Shown here piece by piece: positions 1-6,500 of a stretch of DNA of 17,600 nt. Under the pieces are notes generated by a model. The model made no database searches. It had not been told where the DNA came from and saw only the letters and a program-made list of their open reading frames with translations. The stretch lies in contig JAGRAG010000136.1 of the NCBI GenBank assembly GCA_020435025.1, forward strand, positions 1 through 17,600. Direction: 5' to 3'. The stretch's first letter is position 1. Each line of letters starts with the position of its first letter. Origin of the DNA: Bdellovibrionales bacterium (lineage in GTDB: Bacteria > Bdellovibrionota > Bdellovibrionia > Bdellovibrionales > UBA1609). The translations under genes were made by a program, and so were the position numbers.

Positions 1-76
1 AGCTGATTACGTTTGGACTTCGGAGCGGGAATCCTCGAGCCCTTCTGAGATTTCACTAATGACTGTGTCTCAACCT

Positions 77-841
77 TTAGAAGATATAGTGCAGTTTGGT
101 TCCGTATTGGGAATCCGTCGTCTTCACTAATTCAGGTGGCTCATTGTCATGAGCCACTTTATAAAAAAGAGAAAGTGAAAAGTTTTTTTCTACATTGAAC
201 TTAAATGTTGTTTGTCCATGAACGCGATGGTCATGGACTGACCGAAAATTAGGTTGAAAGTAGACTGATCCGGAAATGAGAGTGCGCTCACCAATAGGAC
301 GAGCCGCCGCTATATAAAAATTGCCTCTGCCAATTTCCAAAGTGCCGTCATCGGTAGTGCCGACTCTTTCTTCGAGAGTCTCGCTAGAATAAAAGGCTCC
401 CGCTCCCAAGTAAAAATAAAGTTTTTCTGAAGACAAAATGGGGAAGCGAACTCCAGTGCCAAGGAGGCCCCTAAAGGAGAGACGAGTAAATTTATTAGTT
501 TGGTATTGACCATAGACTTCTTGAAAGAGATGAGGTGAGAGTGCGAATGAATGGCGAAGATGTAAATTCAGGTTATTGGCGTCTTCAATCTGTTGGCTTT
601 CGCCGTATTCGTAAGCTATTAAAGCCAAATATTCTTTTTGAGTATTGCGAGTGTACAAAATAGATTCCACTAAATAATCTTTAGTATCAGTGTTGCCTGC
701 TTTACCAGAAATAGAAATGGTGATCTCTCGTGTCGTTCCTTCTTTTTTTGCATTCCTAACTTCCTCCACATTTATAAACGCCAAAGAAGTATTTTGGTAA
801 ATAAGAATTAAGCAGAGTGATAAGAGGTGGGACGATTTCAT
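77..841 (-). CDS. Exported outer-membrane beta-barrel protein, DUF481 (YdiY)-like
   Basis: This 254-residue protein begins with a signal peptide: Lys2, a hydrophobic run LLSLCLILIY, then a likely cleavage site after SLA (residues 18-20). The rest alternates polar and hydrophobic residues as in membrane beta strands, for example RLSFRGLLGTGVRFPI and LYFYLGAGAFYSSE, and it ends in an aromatic residue (HYIF), the usual outer-membrane barrel signature. The GxG and YLGAG patterns and the length fit the DUF481 salt-induced outer-membrane family, for which no precise function is established. I infer a small outer-membrane barrel; the family name is a resemblance judged by eye. The start is fixed by the signal peptide. 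There is no good Shine-Dalgarno sequence upstream. The gene stands alone on its strand, with 216 bp between it and the methyltransferase gene behind it. Confidence 0.7.
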   Translation of the reverse strand: MKSSHLLSLCLILIYQNTSLAFINVEEVRNAKKEGTTREITISISGKAGNTDTKDYLVESILYTRNTQKEYLALIAYEYGESQQIEDANNLNLHLRHSFALSPHLFQEVYGQYQTNKFTRLSFRGLLGTGVRFPILSSEKLYFYLGAGAFYSSETLEERVGTTDDGTLEIGRGNFYIAAARPIGERTLISGSVYFQPNFRSVHDHRVHGQTTFKFNVEKNFSLSLFYKVAHDNEPPELVKTTDSQYGTKLHYIF

Positions 842-851
842 ATGTGACTTG

Positions 852-878
852 ATAGTAACTTTTGGTCAAAAGTGTCAA
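852..878 (-). promoter_or_regulatory. Possible promoter with operator-like inverted repeat upstream of the outer-membrane protein gene
   Basis: On the minus strand a perfect -35 hexamer TTGACA (878-873) is followed after 15 bp by TACTAT (857-852). The spacing is short, so the -10 assignment is weak. Between them lies an inverted repeat ACTTTTG-GT-CAAAAGT (858-873, plus-strand reading) with 7-bp arms that spans the spacer and touches the -35. This looks like an operator, but no regulator is identified. Confidence 0.35.
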
Positions 879-1057
879 CGTAAAAGAGGGTGATGCCAAA
901 TGGTCAGATTTAAAAAAAATTCAGATTGAAGGAGACTTATGGGCAACACGTTGGGTGAGAGCTGAAGTTCTTTTACGAGGGTCCTTTGACGACAGCCTTC
1001 AAAGCGGAATGGTGAACGCATTCCAGGGAGATCAATGCAGCGAATGAGTCATTTGAA

Positions 1058-1816
1058 CTAAAGTGGTTTTGCCGTGAGAGAATTTGCGACCCTTAAAGCG
1101 AAGGTTGACTGGCGTTTACCGCCAAATCCTTGTTGCTCTTCCATAATAAAACCATGTTGTCTAAGAGCTCGGTTAAGTGTGCCTTTTGCGGCGTAGGTGA
1201 CAAAAACACAATTGGGGGAAGCCGCATCGAAGATAAAACCTGATAAAAACTCTTCACTCCATAATGCAGGAGACACTTGAGAACTAAAGGCATCAAATAA
1301 AATGGCACTGTAGGTTTCAGTGAACACCGTTTGAGGAGTCAATTCTTTGGAGAGTTCCCACTGGCCGAGCATCAGTAAGCCAGCGAGGTACTTTTTGACT
1401 TCGGTCGAAGAGGTCCCAAAGTGCTTTGAGATTGATTCGGTAATGTCATAGTAAAGTTTCCACCAATCCAGCTGTGATTTATTGGGGGCCTTTCCTTGCA
1501 GCCAATCTAAAAAATTTTGTCTTAAAAAGGCGGAAGATTCAAAAGAACGGATGGAGACTTCAGCTAGTGGAATTCGATGTTGCAGGCAGTGGCCGCAGAT
1601 GATCAGTTCATTATAACCTAGCCCAAGACCCACTGATAAAAAACGAGGTGTCCATCCTTTGTTAGTTACTAGCGAGATGGCGTGATGGTAGATAAAAAGG
1701 CTTTCTGAAAGTGCCCCTTTTTTATTGTGCATGGATTCCGATAATCCATCGGCATTGGTCCAAGTCACACTAGGACTGCCGTCTTCCGTCGTAATGATCT
1801 GAAATTCAGATTCCAT
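1058..1816 (-). CDS. Stand-alone MnmC/MnmD-type SAM-dependent methyltransferase
   Basis: A 252-residue protein matching the methyltransferase domain of MnmC (COG4121, Methyltransf_30). The SAM-binding glycine motif is VGLGLGYNEL (62-71), corresponding to the GFGTGLN motif of E. coli MnmC. The LFDAFSSQVSPALW segment (about 173-186) matches the DGFAPxxNPxMW catalytic-loop signature, and the C-terminal GFGGKRQSTFA (230-240) matches GFGRKRE. In the family this domain methylates the 5-aminomethyl side chain of 2-thiouridine at tRNA wobble position 34. The FAD-dependent oxidase half of bifunctional MnmC is absent, so this resembles stand-alone MnmD. The start has an AGAGGA ribosome site 7 nt upstream. 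Several signature positions differ from MnmC, so another substrate is possible; tRNA modification is the best family-based guess. Confidence 0.72.
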   Translation of the reverse strand: MESEFQIITTEDGSPSVTWTNADGLSESMHNKKGALSESLFIYHHAISLVTNKGWTPRFLSVGLGLGYNELIICGHCLQHRIPLAEVSIRSFESSAFLRQNFLDWLQGKAPNKSQLDWWKLYYDITESISKHFGTSSTEVKKYLAGLLMLGQWELSKELTPQTVFTETYSAILFDAFSSQVSPALWSEEFLSGFIFDAASPNCVFVTYAAKGTLNRALRQHGFIMEEQQGFGGKRQSTFALRVANSLTAKPL

Positions 1817-1828
1817 CTCAGGTTCCTC

Positions 1829-1857
1829 TTGCCAATAGGTAATGCAAACAGTATTGA
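1829..1857 (+). promoter_or_regulatory. Putative sigma70-like promoter for the YhcC-type gene
   Basis: TTGCCA (1829-1834, five of six matches to TTGACA) and TATTGA (1852-1857, weak -10) are separated by exactly 17 bp. The predicted transcript start falls at or next to the ATG at 1864, which would give a leaderless or nearly leaderless mRNA. This is consistent with the lack of a good ribosome-binding site there. Confidence 0.4.
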
Positions 1858-1863
1858 GACACT

Positions 1864-2859
1864 ATGCAATATTTTGAGAAATGGCAAGAACTCCCTTATT
1901 ATCCGATCAGTCTCTTTTATCGAGAGAAATTTGGTGAGAAAGTCTATAAAATTCCCGTCAGTGTTTCGCAAACATGTCCTAATCGAGAGGGTCTTAAGGG
2001 TATGAAAACCTGTGTGTTTTGCGATGTTTGGGGGTCCGCCGCTTACCCAGAGGTGCGTGATCAGGTCCTCAAAGATCAGATTTTGACTAATAAAGAAAGA
2101 ATCCGTAAACGTTTTAATGCCAACAAATTTTTGGTTTATTTTCAGGCCTATACCAATTCTTTTGCGAAATCTGAACATTTGAGACAACAGTTCGAAGTTG
2201 CGGAACAAGTGGAAGATGTCGTTGGCTTTGTCGTTGGAACTCGTCCGGACTGCCTTTCCCCAGCGGTTTTAAGGCTTTGGCAGGAATATGCTAAAAAGCA
2301 TTTTCTTTCTGTTGAGCTAGGAGTGCAGACATTTGATGAAAAAGCGCTGGTATGGATGGAGCGAGGCCATTCAGCTGTTCAGTCTATTAAGGCCATTTTA
2401 AAAATTAAGGAATTGGGCGAAGTCGATCTGGGAATTCATTTGATGTTTGGCCTTCCTGGAGAGACGGATGAGTTCATTAAAAAGACTGCGAGAATTGTGA
2501 ATTCTCTTCCGATTGATAATGTAAAACTTCATAACTTACACGTATTGTCTAACACGCCTCTAGAGGAGATGTATAAAAAAGGGGAATTCGTTCCAATAAG
2601 TCGAGAAGACTATACCCGTCGAGTTCAAATCTTTTTAGAGCATTTAAATCCTAATACGGCCGTTCATCGAGTGGCTGCAGTAGCCAGTCGGCATGATGAG
2701 TTAGTTGCCCCTTATTGGGCTGCGAGTAAGTTAGATAATTACCAATTTATCATCGATAAGATGCGCGAGCAGAACTCCTATCAGGGCAAAAAGTTCGTTT
2801 CGGAAGGGAAAGGTTTCCTGCATAGAACAGATTTTTCAGGAACCTTTACATCCATTTAA
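1864..2859 (+). CDS. Radical SAM protein, TIGR01212/YhcC family
   Basis: This 331-residue protein carries the atypical radical SAM cluster motif of the YhcC family: Cys38, Cys50 and Cys53 in CPNREGLKGMKTCVFC, that is CX11CX2C, with the surrounding NRxGxxG characteristic of TIGR01212. Other family blocks are visible: FQAYTNSFA, VGTRPDC, ELGVQTF, HLMFGLPGE and VKLHNLHVL. The enzyme should bind a [4Fe-4S] cluster and cleave S-adenosylmethionine; I know of no established substrate for the family. Length and order of motifs are normal, and the gene appears intact. It is divergent from the methyltransferase gene (47 bp between starts) and is followed after 69 bp by the BtuF-like gene on the same strand, so those two may be co-transcribed. 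The ATG at 1864 has only a weak GAG upstream. Confidence 0.88.
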   Translation: MQYFEKWQELPYYPISLFYREKFGEKVYKIPVSVSQTCPNREGLKGMKTCVFCDVWGSAAYPEVRDQVLKDQILTNKERIRKRFNANKFLVYFQAYTNSFAKSEHLRQQFEVAEQVEDVVGFVVGTRPDCLSPAVLRLWQEYAKKHFLSVELGVQTFDEKALVWMERGHSAVQSIKAILKIKELGEVDLGIHLMFGLPGETDEFIKKTARIVNSLPIDNVKLHNLHVLSNTPLEEMYKKGEFVPISREDYTRRVQIFLEHLNPNTAVHRVAAVASRHDELVAPYWAASKLDNYQFIIDKMREQNSYQGKKFVSEGKGFLHRTDFSGTFTSI

Positions 2860-2869
2860 AAAATAGAAT

Positions 2870-2911
2870 ATTCAAACCAAACGAGTCCGAGTTTGTAATA
2901 GAAATTTGAAT
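2870..2911 (+). promoter_or_regulatory. Nested inverted repeats in the leader of the BtuF-like gene
   Basis: An outer pair ATTCAAA (2870-2876) / TTTGAAT (2905-2911) encloses an inner pair CAAAC (2878-2882) / GTTTG (2891-2895) with an 8-nt loop. The structure ends immediately before the GAGGAGAGG ribosome site (2912-2920). It could be a weak leader hairpin that influences translation. It lacks the size and conserved core of a cobalamin riboswitch. Confidence 0.25.
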
Positions 2912-2928
2912 GAGAGGAGAGGTCGAAA

Positions 2929-3723
2929 ATGAGCTCTAGGAAGTATCCACAACGCATCGTTTGTATGACGGAAGAATCTGTAGAACTCCTTTATTTGTTA
3001 GGCCAACAAGATCGCATTGTTGGAGTTTCCTGTTATGTGGAGCGGCCGCCGCAAGCTAAAAGTGATAATGTCGTTATTTCTTCTTTCTTAAAAGCTAATA
3101 TGAAAAGAATTCGAGAGTTAAGACCGGATTTGATTTTGGGTTTTTCAGACATTCAAAAAGAGATCGCTCGTGATCTTATTGCCGAGGGGTTCAATGTTTG
3201 GATTGCCAATCATAGAGGGCTTGAAGAGGTGCTAGATTACTGTTTGGCGTTAGGTTCAGCGGTGGGGTGTCGCGACGAAACCCTGCGATTGATTCAGAGA
3301 TATGAATCGAAACTGAGTGAGGTTTGCGAGCGAGCCAAAAAATTAAAGACTTTTCCCAAAGTCTACATCGAAGAATGGAATGGGCCTTATATTACGGGCA
3401 TTCGTTACTTTTCTGATTTAGTAACGGCATGTGGTGGTCACGATATTTTTCGAGATCGTTCTTTGGGAGTATTAGCTCAAGATCGATTCATTGAGCCATC
3501 TGAGGTTGTAGAGCGAGATCCAGATATTATTTTGGGGTGTTGGTGTGGAAAAAAAGTGGAAAAGGAGAGTTTTAAAGCCCGAGACGGATGGGATAGGATT
3601 TCTGCCATTCAAGACGATCGAGTATTTGAATTAGATCCGGCTATTTTTTTGCAACCAGGACCCGCTTTGTTTGAAGAGGGGCTCGATACATTAATGTCCC
3701 TTTTTGAAAACAACTTCGCATAG
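2929..3723 (+). CDS. BtuF-like (Peripla_BP_2) substrate-binding protein without a signal peptide
   Basis: A 264-residue protein with the two-lobed fold signature of the BtuF/FecB/FhuD family (COG0614). The opening PQRIVCMTEESVELLYLLG matches the RIVSLxPSxTExLfaLG block, followed by DRIVGVS, LRPDLILG, the long linking helix around residues 95-130, CGGHDIF, and PDIILG near the C terminus. The family binds corrinoids or iron chelates in the periplasm for ABC importers. Here residues 1-15 are polar and no hydrophobic export segment exists. An in-frame TGA at 2911-2913 rules out a longer N terminus, and GAGGAGAGG gives a strong ribosome site 8 nt before the ATG. No permease or ATPase gene is adjacent. 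I infer a cytoplasmic ligand-binding role, perhaps for cobalamin; the ligand is not readable from the sequence. Confidence 0.78.
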   Translation: MSSRKYPQRIVCMTEESVELLYLLGQQDRIVGVSCYVERPPQAKSDNVVISSFLKANMKRIRELRPDLILGFSDIQKEIARDLIAEGFNVWIANHRGLEEVLDYCLALGSAVGCRDETLRLIQRYESKLSEVCERAKKLKTFPKVYIEEWNGPYITGIRYFSDLVTACGGHDIFRDRSLGVLAQDRFIEPSEVVERDPDIILGCWCGKKVEKESFKARDGWDRISAIQDDRVFELDPAIFLQPGPALFEEGLDTLMSLFENNFA

Positions 3724-3936
3724 TTGATCTCTTAACTATCATTTCTTTAAATGCTGTTGCGTGGTGTCTTTGAAATAATAAGACAATAGAAATTTTATGA
3801 TCGGAAATGCAGTTGAGTTAAGAATGTCTTTAAAGCACATAGAATGCAAAGCCACTTGCTCTTAGAAAGTATAAGATTTTTTATATAGGATCAGCTCGGT
3901 TGTGCAATAACAATAGTCCTTAAAAGGTGATTCCAT
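3724..3936. other. Non-coding stretch after the BtuF-like gene
   Basis: I see no coding region here on either strand. A weak hairpin, ATAGTT/AACTAT with an 8-nt loop, sits at 3720-3739 directly over the stop codon and is followed by only a few Ts, so it is at best a poor terminator. An AT-rich tract around 3876-3891 could hold a promoter for the small ORF that begins at 3937, but no convincing -35/-10 pair was found. Confidence 0.5.
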
Positions 3937-4077
3937 ATGAAACTCAAAATAGTTCTGCGGCGAATTTTTTTTGCGTTATCTTCTTTAGCCAATTCAAGCA
4001 TTCGATGCCAGACTCATCAGAATTATGTTTTTGATGAAGGGGCTTTTTGTTCATTTCTAACGTCGACGTTCAATTAA
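3937..4077 (+). CDS. Candidate small exported or peptide-precursor ORF (46 aa)
   Basis: An ATG at 3937 preceded by AAAGGTG at 7-nt spacing opens a 46-codon frame ending in TAA at 4075-4077. The product starts MKLKIVLRRIFFALSSLANS, basic then hydrophobic, like a short signal or leader peptide. The remainder has Cys24 and Cys38 and several aromatic residues. The sequence SIRC before Cys24 is not a good lipobox. The stop codon interleaves with the TAA of the convergent radical SAM gene (minus strand, 4074-4076). I do not recognise the product. It may be a small secreted protein, a precursor peptide, or a chance frame. The ribosome site and snug placement are the only positive evidence. Confidence 0.35.
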   Translation: MKLKIVLRRIFFALSSLANSSIRCQTHQNYVFDEGAFCSFLTSTFN

Positions 4078-5267
4078 GATAGTGACAGTAGGTGGGCAAG
4101 CTCAGGAACTAAATTCCGAAAGTCTTCACCACGAAGTTTGTCGAGTTTCATTGTTCGTTCACGAAAACGGGGAAGAAGTTGAGAGTGATCTTCTTGCAAC
4201 ATATAGTTGCACAAATGATTCATGGATTTCCTGGACTTTCGAGTCAGCCCCTGGTCCCACAAGGCCCTTTTAACCATCTCTTTGTCCTTTTCAGGAAGAA
4301 CTCTTAAAGAGAGATCATCTGGAAAGGCTAGGTGTGCGGGATTGAACCAGCTCTCCTCTCCGTATGTTGCGTTCGACCAGGTGTCGACCTGCTCCTTCCA
4401 CCACCGTTCAATTTTTGGAAGGTTTAGTATGTTATAAATCATCATTGTCGAACGAACTCCACAGCGAACATCCATAAATTTTGAAAGGGAGAGTAGTTGT
4501 TCGGTGACTTTTTCGACCTGTTGCCATCGAGTGGGATGACGAACGTACTCAATTACTGGACCGACGCCATCTAAGCTGACAGCTAATTCTACATACTTGA
4601 AGTGCTCCCAAAGTTTTAGCAAGCGATCGCTTACGGGAACGGTCAGGTTAGTAGAGTAATTGAGATAAATATTTTTAGCGGCTCCGGTTTCGACCGCAAA
4701 ATCTAGAAGCCGCTCGTAGTCTCGAATTAAAAATGGCTCTCCGCCGGTAAACTTAATGTGGCGTAAATGCGGTACAACAGAACGAAGTTTTTCTGGATCG
4801 AGCTTCAGTCGGCCCAAGGGCTCTTTACCGGTTAAAGCTTTCCAATCTTTTTGCCAATTGGTGCTATAAAGTGGCTCACACATACGACAGCGAATGTTAC
4901 AGGTGTTGTCAAACGAGAGCTCTAAATAGGAAATTCTAGGTTGGCTTGTGTCAAGCTCTTCGTTGATGTGCCTTTCTTGGTTGTAATACTGCCTGAGGCT
5001 GAGCCGCTTTCCGGCTTTTTCTTCATCATAACACCTCTGACATCCGGGTAGTTCTTCGCCTCGAGACATCTTCTCTCGAAGGTCGTTCATAAAGGCATCG
5101 TTGAAAAGATCTTCTAATCGATCGTACCGATCTAAATGATTTTTTTCTGGAACTTCTGGCCAACGGAAGCGACAGCAGGGCTTTGTTCTTCCTCCGGGTC
5201 CAACAAACTGATGATTCCAGGCCTGGCTACAGAAAGTTCTCGAAGCTCTCGGGTCTGACAAGCTCAT
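4074..5267 (-). CDS. Twitch-domain radical SAM protein
   Basis: A 397-residue protein with an N-terminal twitch-like cysteine region (Cys13, Cys31-Cys32 in KPCCRF, Cys76 and Cys79 in GCQRCYDEE) placed before the radical SAM core. The core has Cys123, Cys127 and Cys130 in CNIRCRMC, the canonical CX3CX2C motif, followed by FTGGEPFL (173-180) for SAM binding and the AVSLDG strand. This order matches proteins annotated as twitch-domain radical SAM proteins, in which extra cysteines bind an auxiliary Fe-S cluster. The substrate is unknown. Its ATG lies 1 nt after the stop of the upstream radical SAM gene, with AGGATAT as ribosome site, so the two are almost certainly translated from one mRNA and may act on the same pathway. 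The gene is complete. Confidence 0.85.
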   Translation of the reverse strand: MSLSDPRASRTFCSQAWNHQFVGPGGRTKPCCRFRWPEVPEKNHLDRYDRLEDLFNDAFMNDLREKMSRGEELPGCQRCYDEEKAGKRLSLRQYYNQERHINEELDTSQPRISYLELSFDNTCNIRCRMCEPLYSTNWQKDWKALTGKEPLGRLKLDPEKLRSVVPHLRHIKFTGGEPFLIRDYERLLDFAVETGAAKNIYLNYSTNLTVPVSDRLLKLWEHFKYVELAVSLDGVGPVIEYVRHPTRWQQVEKVTEQLLSLSKFMDVRCGVRSTMMIYNILNLPKIERWWKEQVDTWSNATYGEESWFNPAHLAFPDDLSLRVLPEKDKEMVKRALWDQGLTRKSRKSMNHLCNYMLQEDHSQLLPRFRERTMKLDKLRGEDFRNLVPELAHLLSLS

Positions 5268-5268
5268 T

Positions 5269-6438
5269 TTATATCCTGATATCTTGAGTTTGGCTCAAGA
5301 TAGGGTTGTAGAGATGTCCACAGGTTCGAGCGCACTTTAATAATTTAGGATTTTTTTTATCATTTAAAGAGCGACTCCAGCTATCTACCAAAGTCTCTGA
5401 AAACCAGGGATGAGCAAGAATGTCCTTTAGTGTGTGGTGCAGAAGACTGTTAAAGTTGGGATCTACTTTTCCTAGAAACTTCTCATGAAAATCTTGACGG
5501 TATTGGTGCTTGTTGTGAGGGGAGTAAATGTCTCCAGGGAGAAAACAACAAGGCCAGAGTTTGGATTCAAAATCCACATAGAGACGTTGGAACTTCTCTT
5601 TATAAATGCATTGGATTTCTGCATGGTCTAGGTAATTCTCAAAGCTTCCGTACGACTCCTCAATTTTAGGCAAGTTCTCCATGAGGTCTTTGTTTTGGTA
5701 CTCTTCTATGGAGGGAGCTTCAATAGTGTAGGCGTATTGGTTTTTTAAAATTTTATTTCCGTGCTCCATCACATCCATAACGACATCGTTACTCAGAGAA
5801 TCCGCTACATAGTGCGGGAGAGTCTCTCCGGTCTGGGAATCTCGTTTAAATCTAGAGGTTTTTCTCACACGGAATTTCCGAATTCCAATCTCCTTGGCTA
5901 AACGTTGGGCTTCTTTGACCTGATGTTCATTGTGTTTGAAAACTAAAAAATCCCATCGAGCATTGCCGCCTGCTTCAGTAAAGGCTTGCATGTTTCTCCA
6001 GATGGTTGGCCAGTGAGTTCCTTTACGATAAAGGTGATTGGTGTCTTCGAGCCCATCGACACTAAAGACCATTTGGTCTTCTTCCCCTTGAAAATATGGG
6101 GCGATTTTCTTCCACCATGAGGCCGGTCGTGCGCTGCCATTGGTGTGAAACCAAATCTGTTCGACTCCTGATTCTTTGAAATAAGCAACAGCTTCGAAAC
6201 TATCCTTAGCGACAATAGGATCACCATAGACTCCACAAAACATGACATGATGAAATTGCTTTAGTAGCTCTTTAGAAAAAGAGCTTTTAATTGTGTCTAT
6301 AGAGACTTCCCCTTTCGGTAGTTTGGGGTTAGGGGCTCCTCCGAAAATGTTTCGTGAACACATAGGACATTGAGCATTGCAACCGCTGGTCATCTCTAAG
6401 TGTAAAGCTCTTAAGGATTCCAAATTGAGATAGTTCAT
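5269..6438 (-). CDS. Radical SAM protein with C-terminal SPASM-type cysteines
   Basis: This 389-residue protein has the radical SAM motif CNAQCPMC at its N terminus (Cys20, Cys24, Cys27), a GVYGDP segment (69-74) in the place of the usual GGEP motif, and the VFSVDGL strand (124-130). The C-terminal region carries Cys277, Cys297-Cys298 in LWPCCFLPGD, Cys369 and Cys373, an arrangement typical of a SPASM or twitch domain binding an auxiliary Fe-S cluster. Such enzymes act on peptides, proteins or glycan precursors; the substrate here cannot be told. It lies 62 nt after the Rsm22-like gene and 1 nt before the second radical SAM gene. No Shine-Dalgarno sequence is obvious before the ATG at 6438; the next in-frame start would leave only a few residues ahead of the cysteine motif. 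Confidence 0.84.
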   Translation of the reverse strand: MNYLNLESLRALHLEMTSGCNAQCPMCSRNIFGGAPNPKLPKGEVSIDTIKSSFSKELLKQFHHVMFCGVYGDPIVAKDSFEAVAYFKESGVEQIWFHTNGSARPASWWKKIAPYFQGEEDQMVFSVDGLEDTNHLYRKGTHWPTIWRNMQAFTEAGGNARWDFLVFKHNEHQVKEAQRLAKEIGIRKFRVRKTSRFKRDSQTGETLPHYVADSLSNDVVMDVMEHGNKILKNQYAYTIEAPSIEEYQNKDLMENLPKIEESYGSFENYLDHAEIQCIYKEKFQRLYVDFESKLWPCCFLPGDIYSPHNKHQYRQDFHEKFLGKVDPNFNSLLHHTLKDILAHPWFSETLVDSWSRSLNDKKNPKLLKCARTCGHLYNPILSQTQDIRI

Positions 6439-6500
6439 GAATGTACGTTAGCATAGAGAGTGGCTAGATAGGCAAGGTATGCGTGGCGAGTCTTGTCAGT

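Noticed and set aside
2..130. Open plus-strand frame at the left edge that could be the 3' end of a gene
   Set aside because: It would overlap the convergent outer-membrane protein gene by 54 nt, another frame (3-59) is also open, and neither reading resembles a known C terminus. Too short to decide.
1006..1024. GGAATG/CATTCC hairpin downstream of the MnmD-like gene as its terminator
   Set aside because: The stem is only 6 bp, no T-run follows in the minus direction, and an alternative GCATT/AATGC pairing competes with it.
2870..2911. Cobalamin riboswitch before the BtuF-like gene
   Set aside because: The leader is only 69 bp long and no B12-box-like conserved sequence is present.
3720..3739. 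Rho-independent terminator after the BtuF-like gene
   Set aside because: The stem ATAGTT/AACTAT is AT-rich and short, and it is not followed by a continuous T tract.
4059..4070. Perfect 12-bp palindrome AACGTCGACGTT near the end of the small ORF
   Set aside because: It has no loop for an RNA hairpin and no T-run, and a single short palindrome is weak evidence for a binding site.
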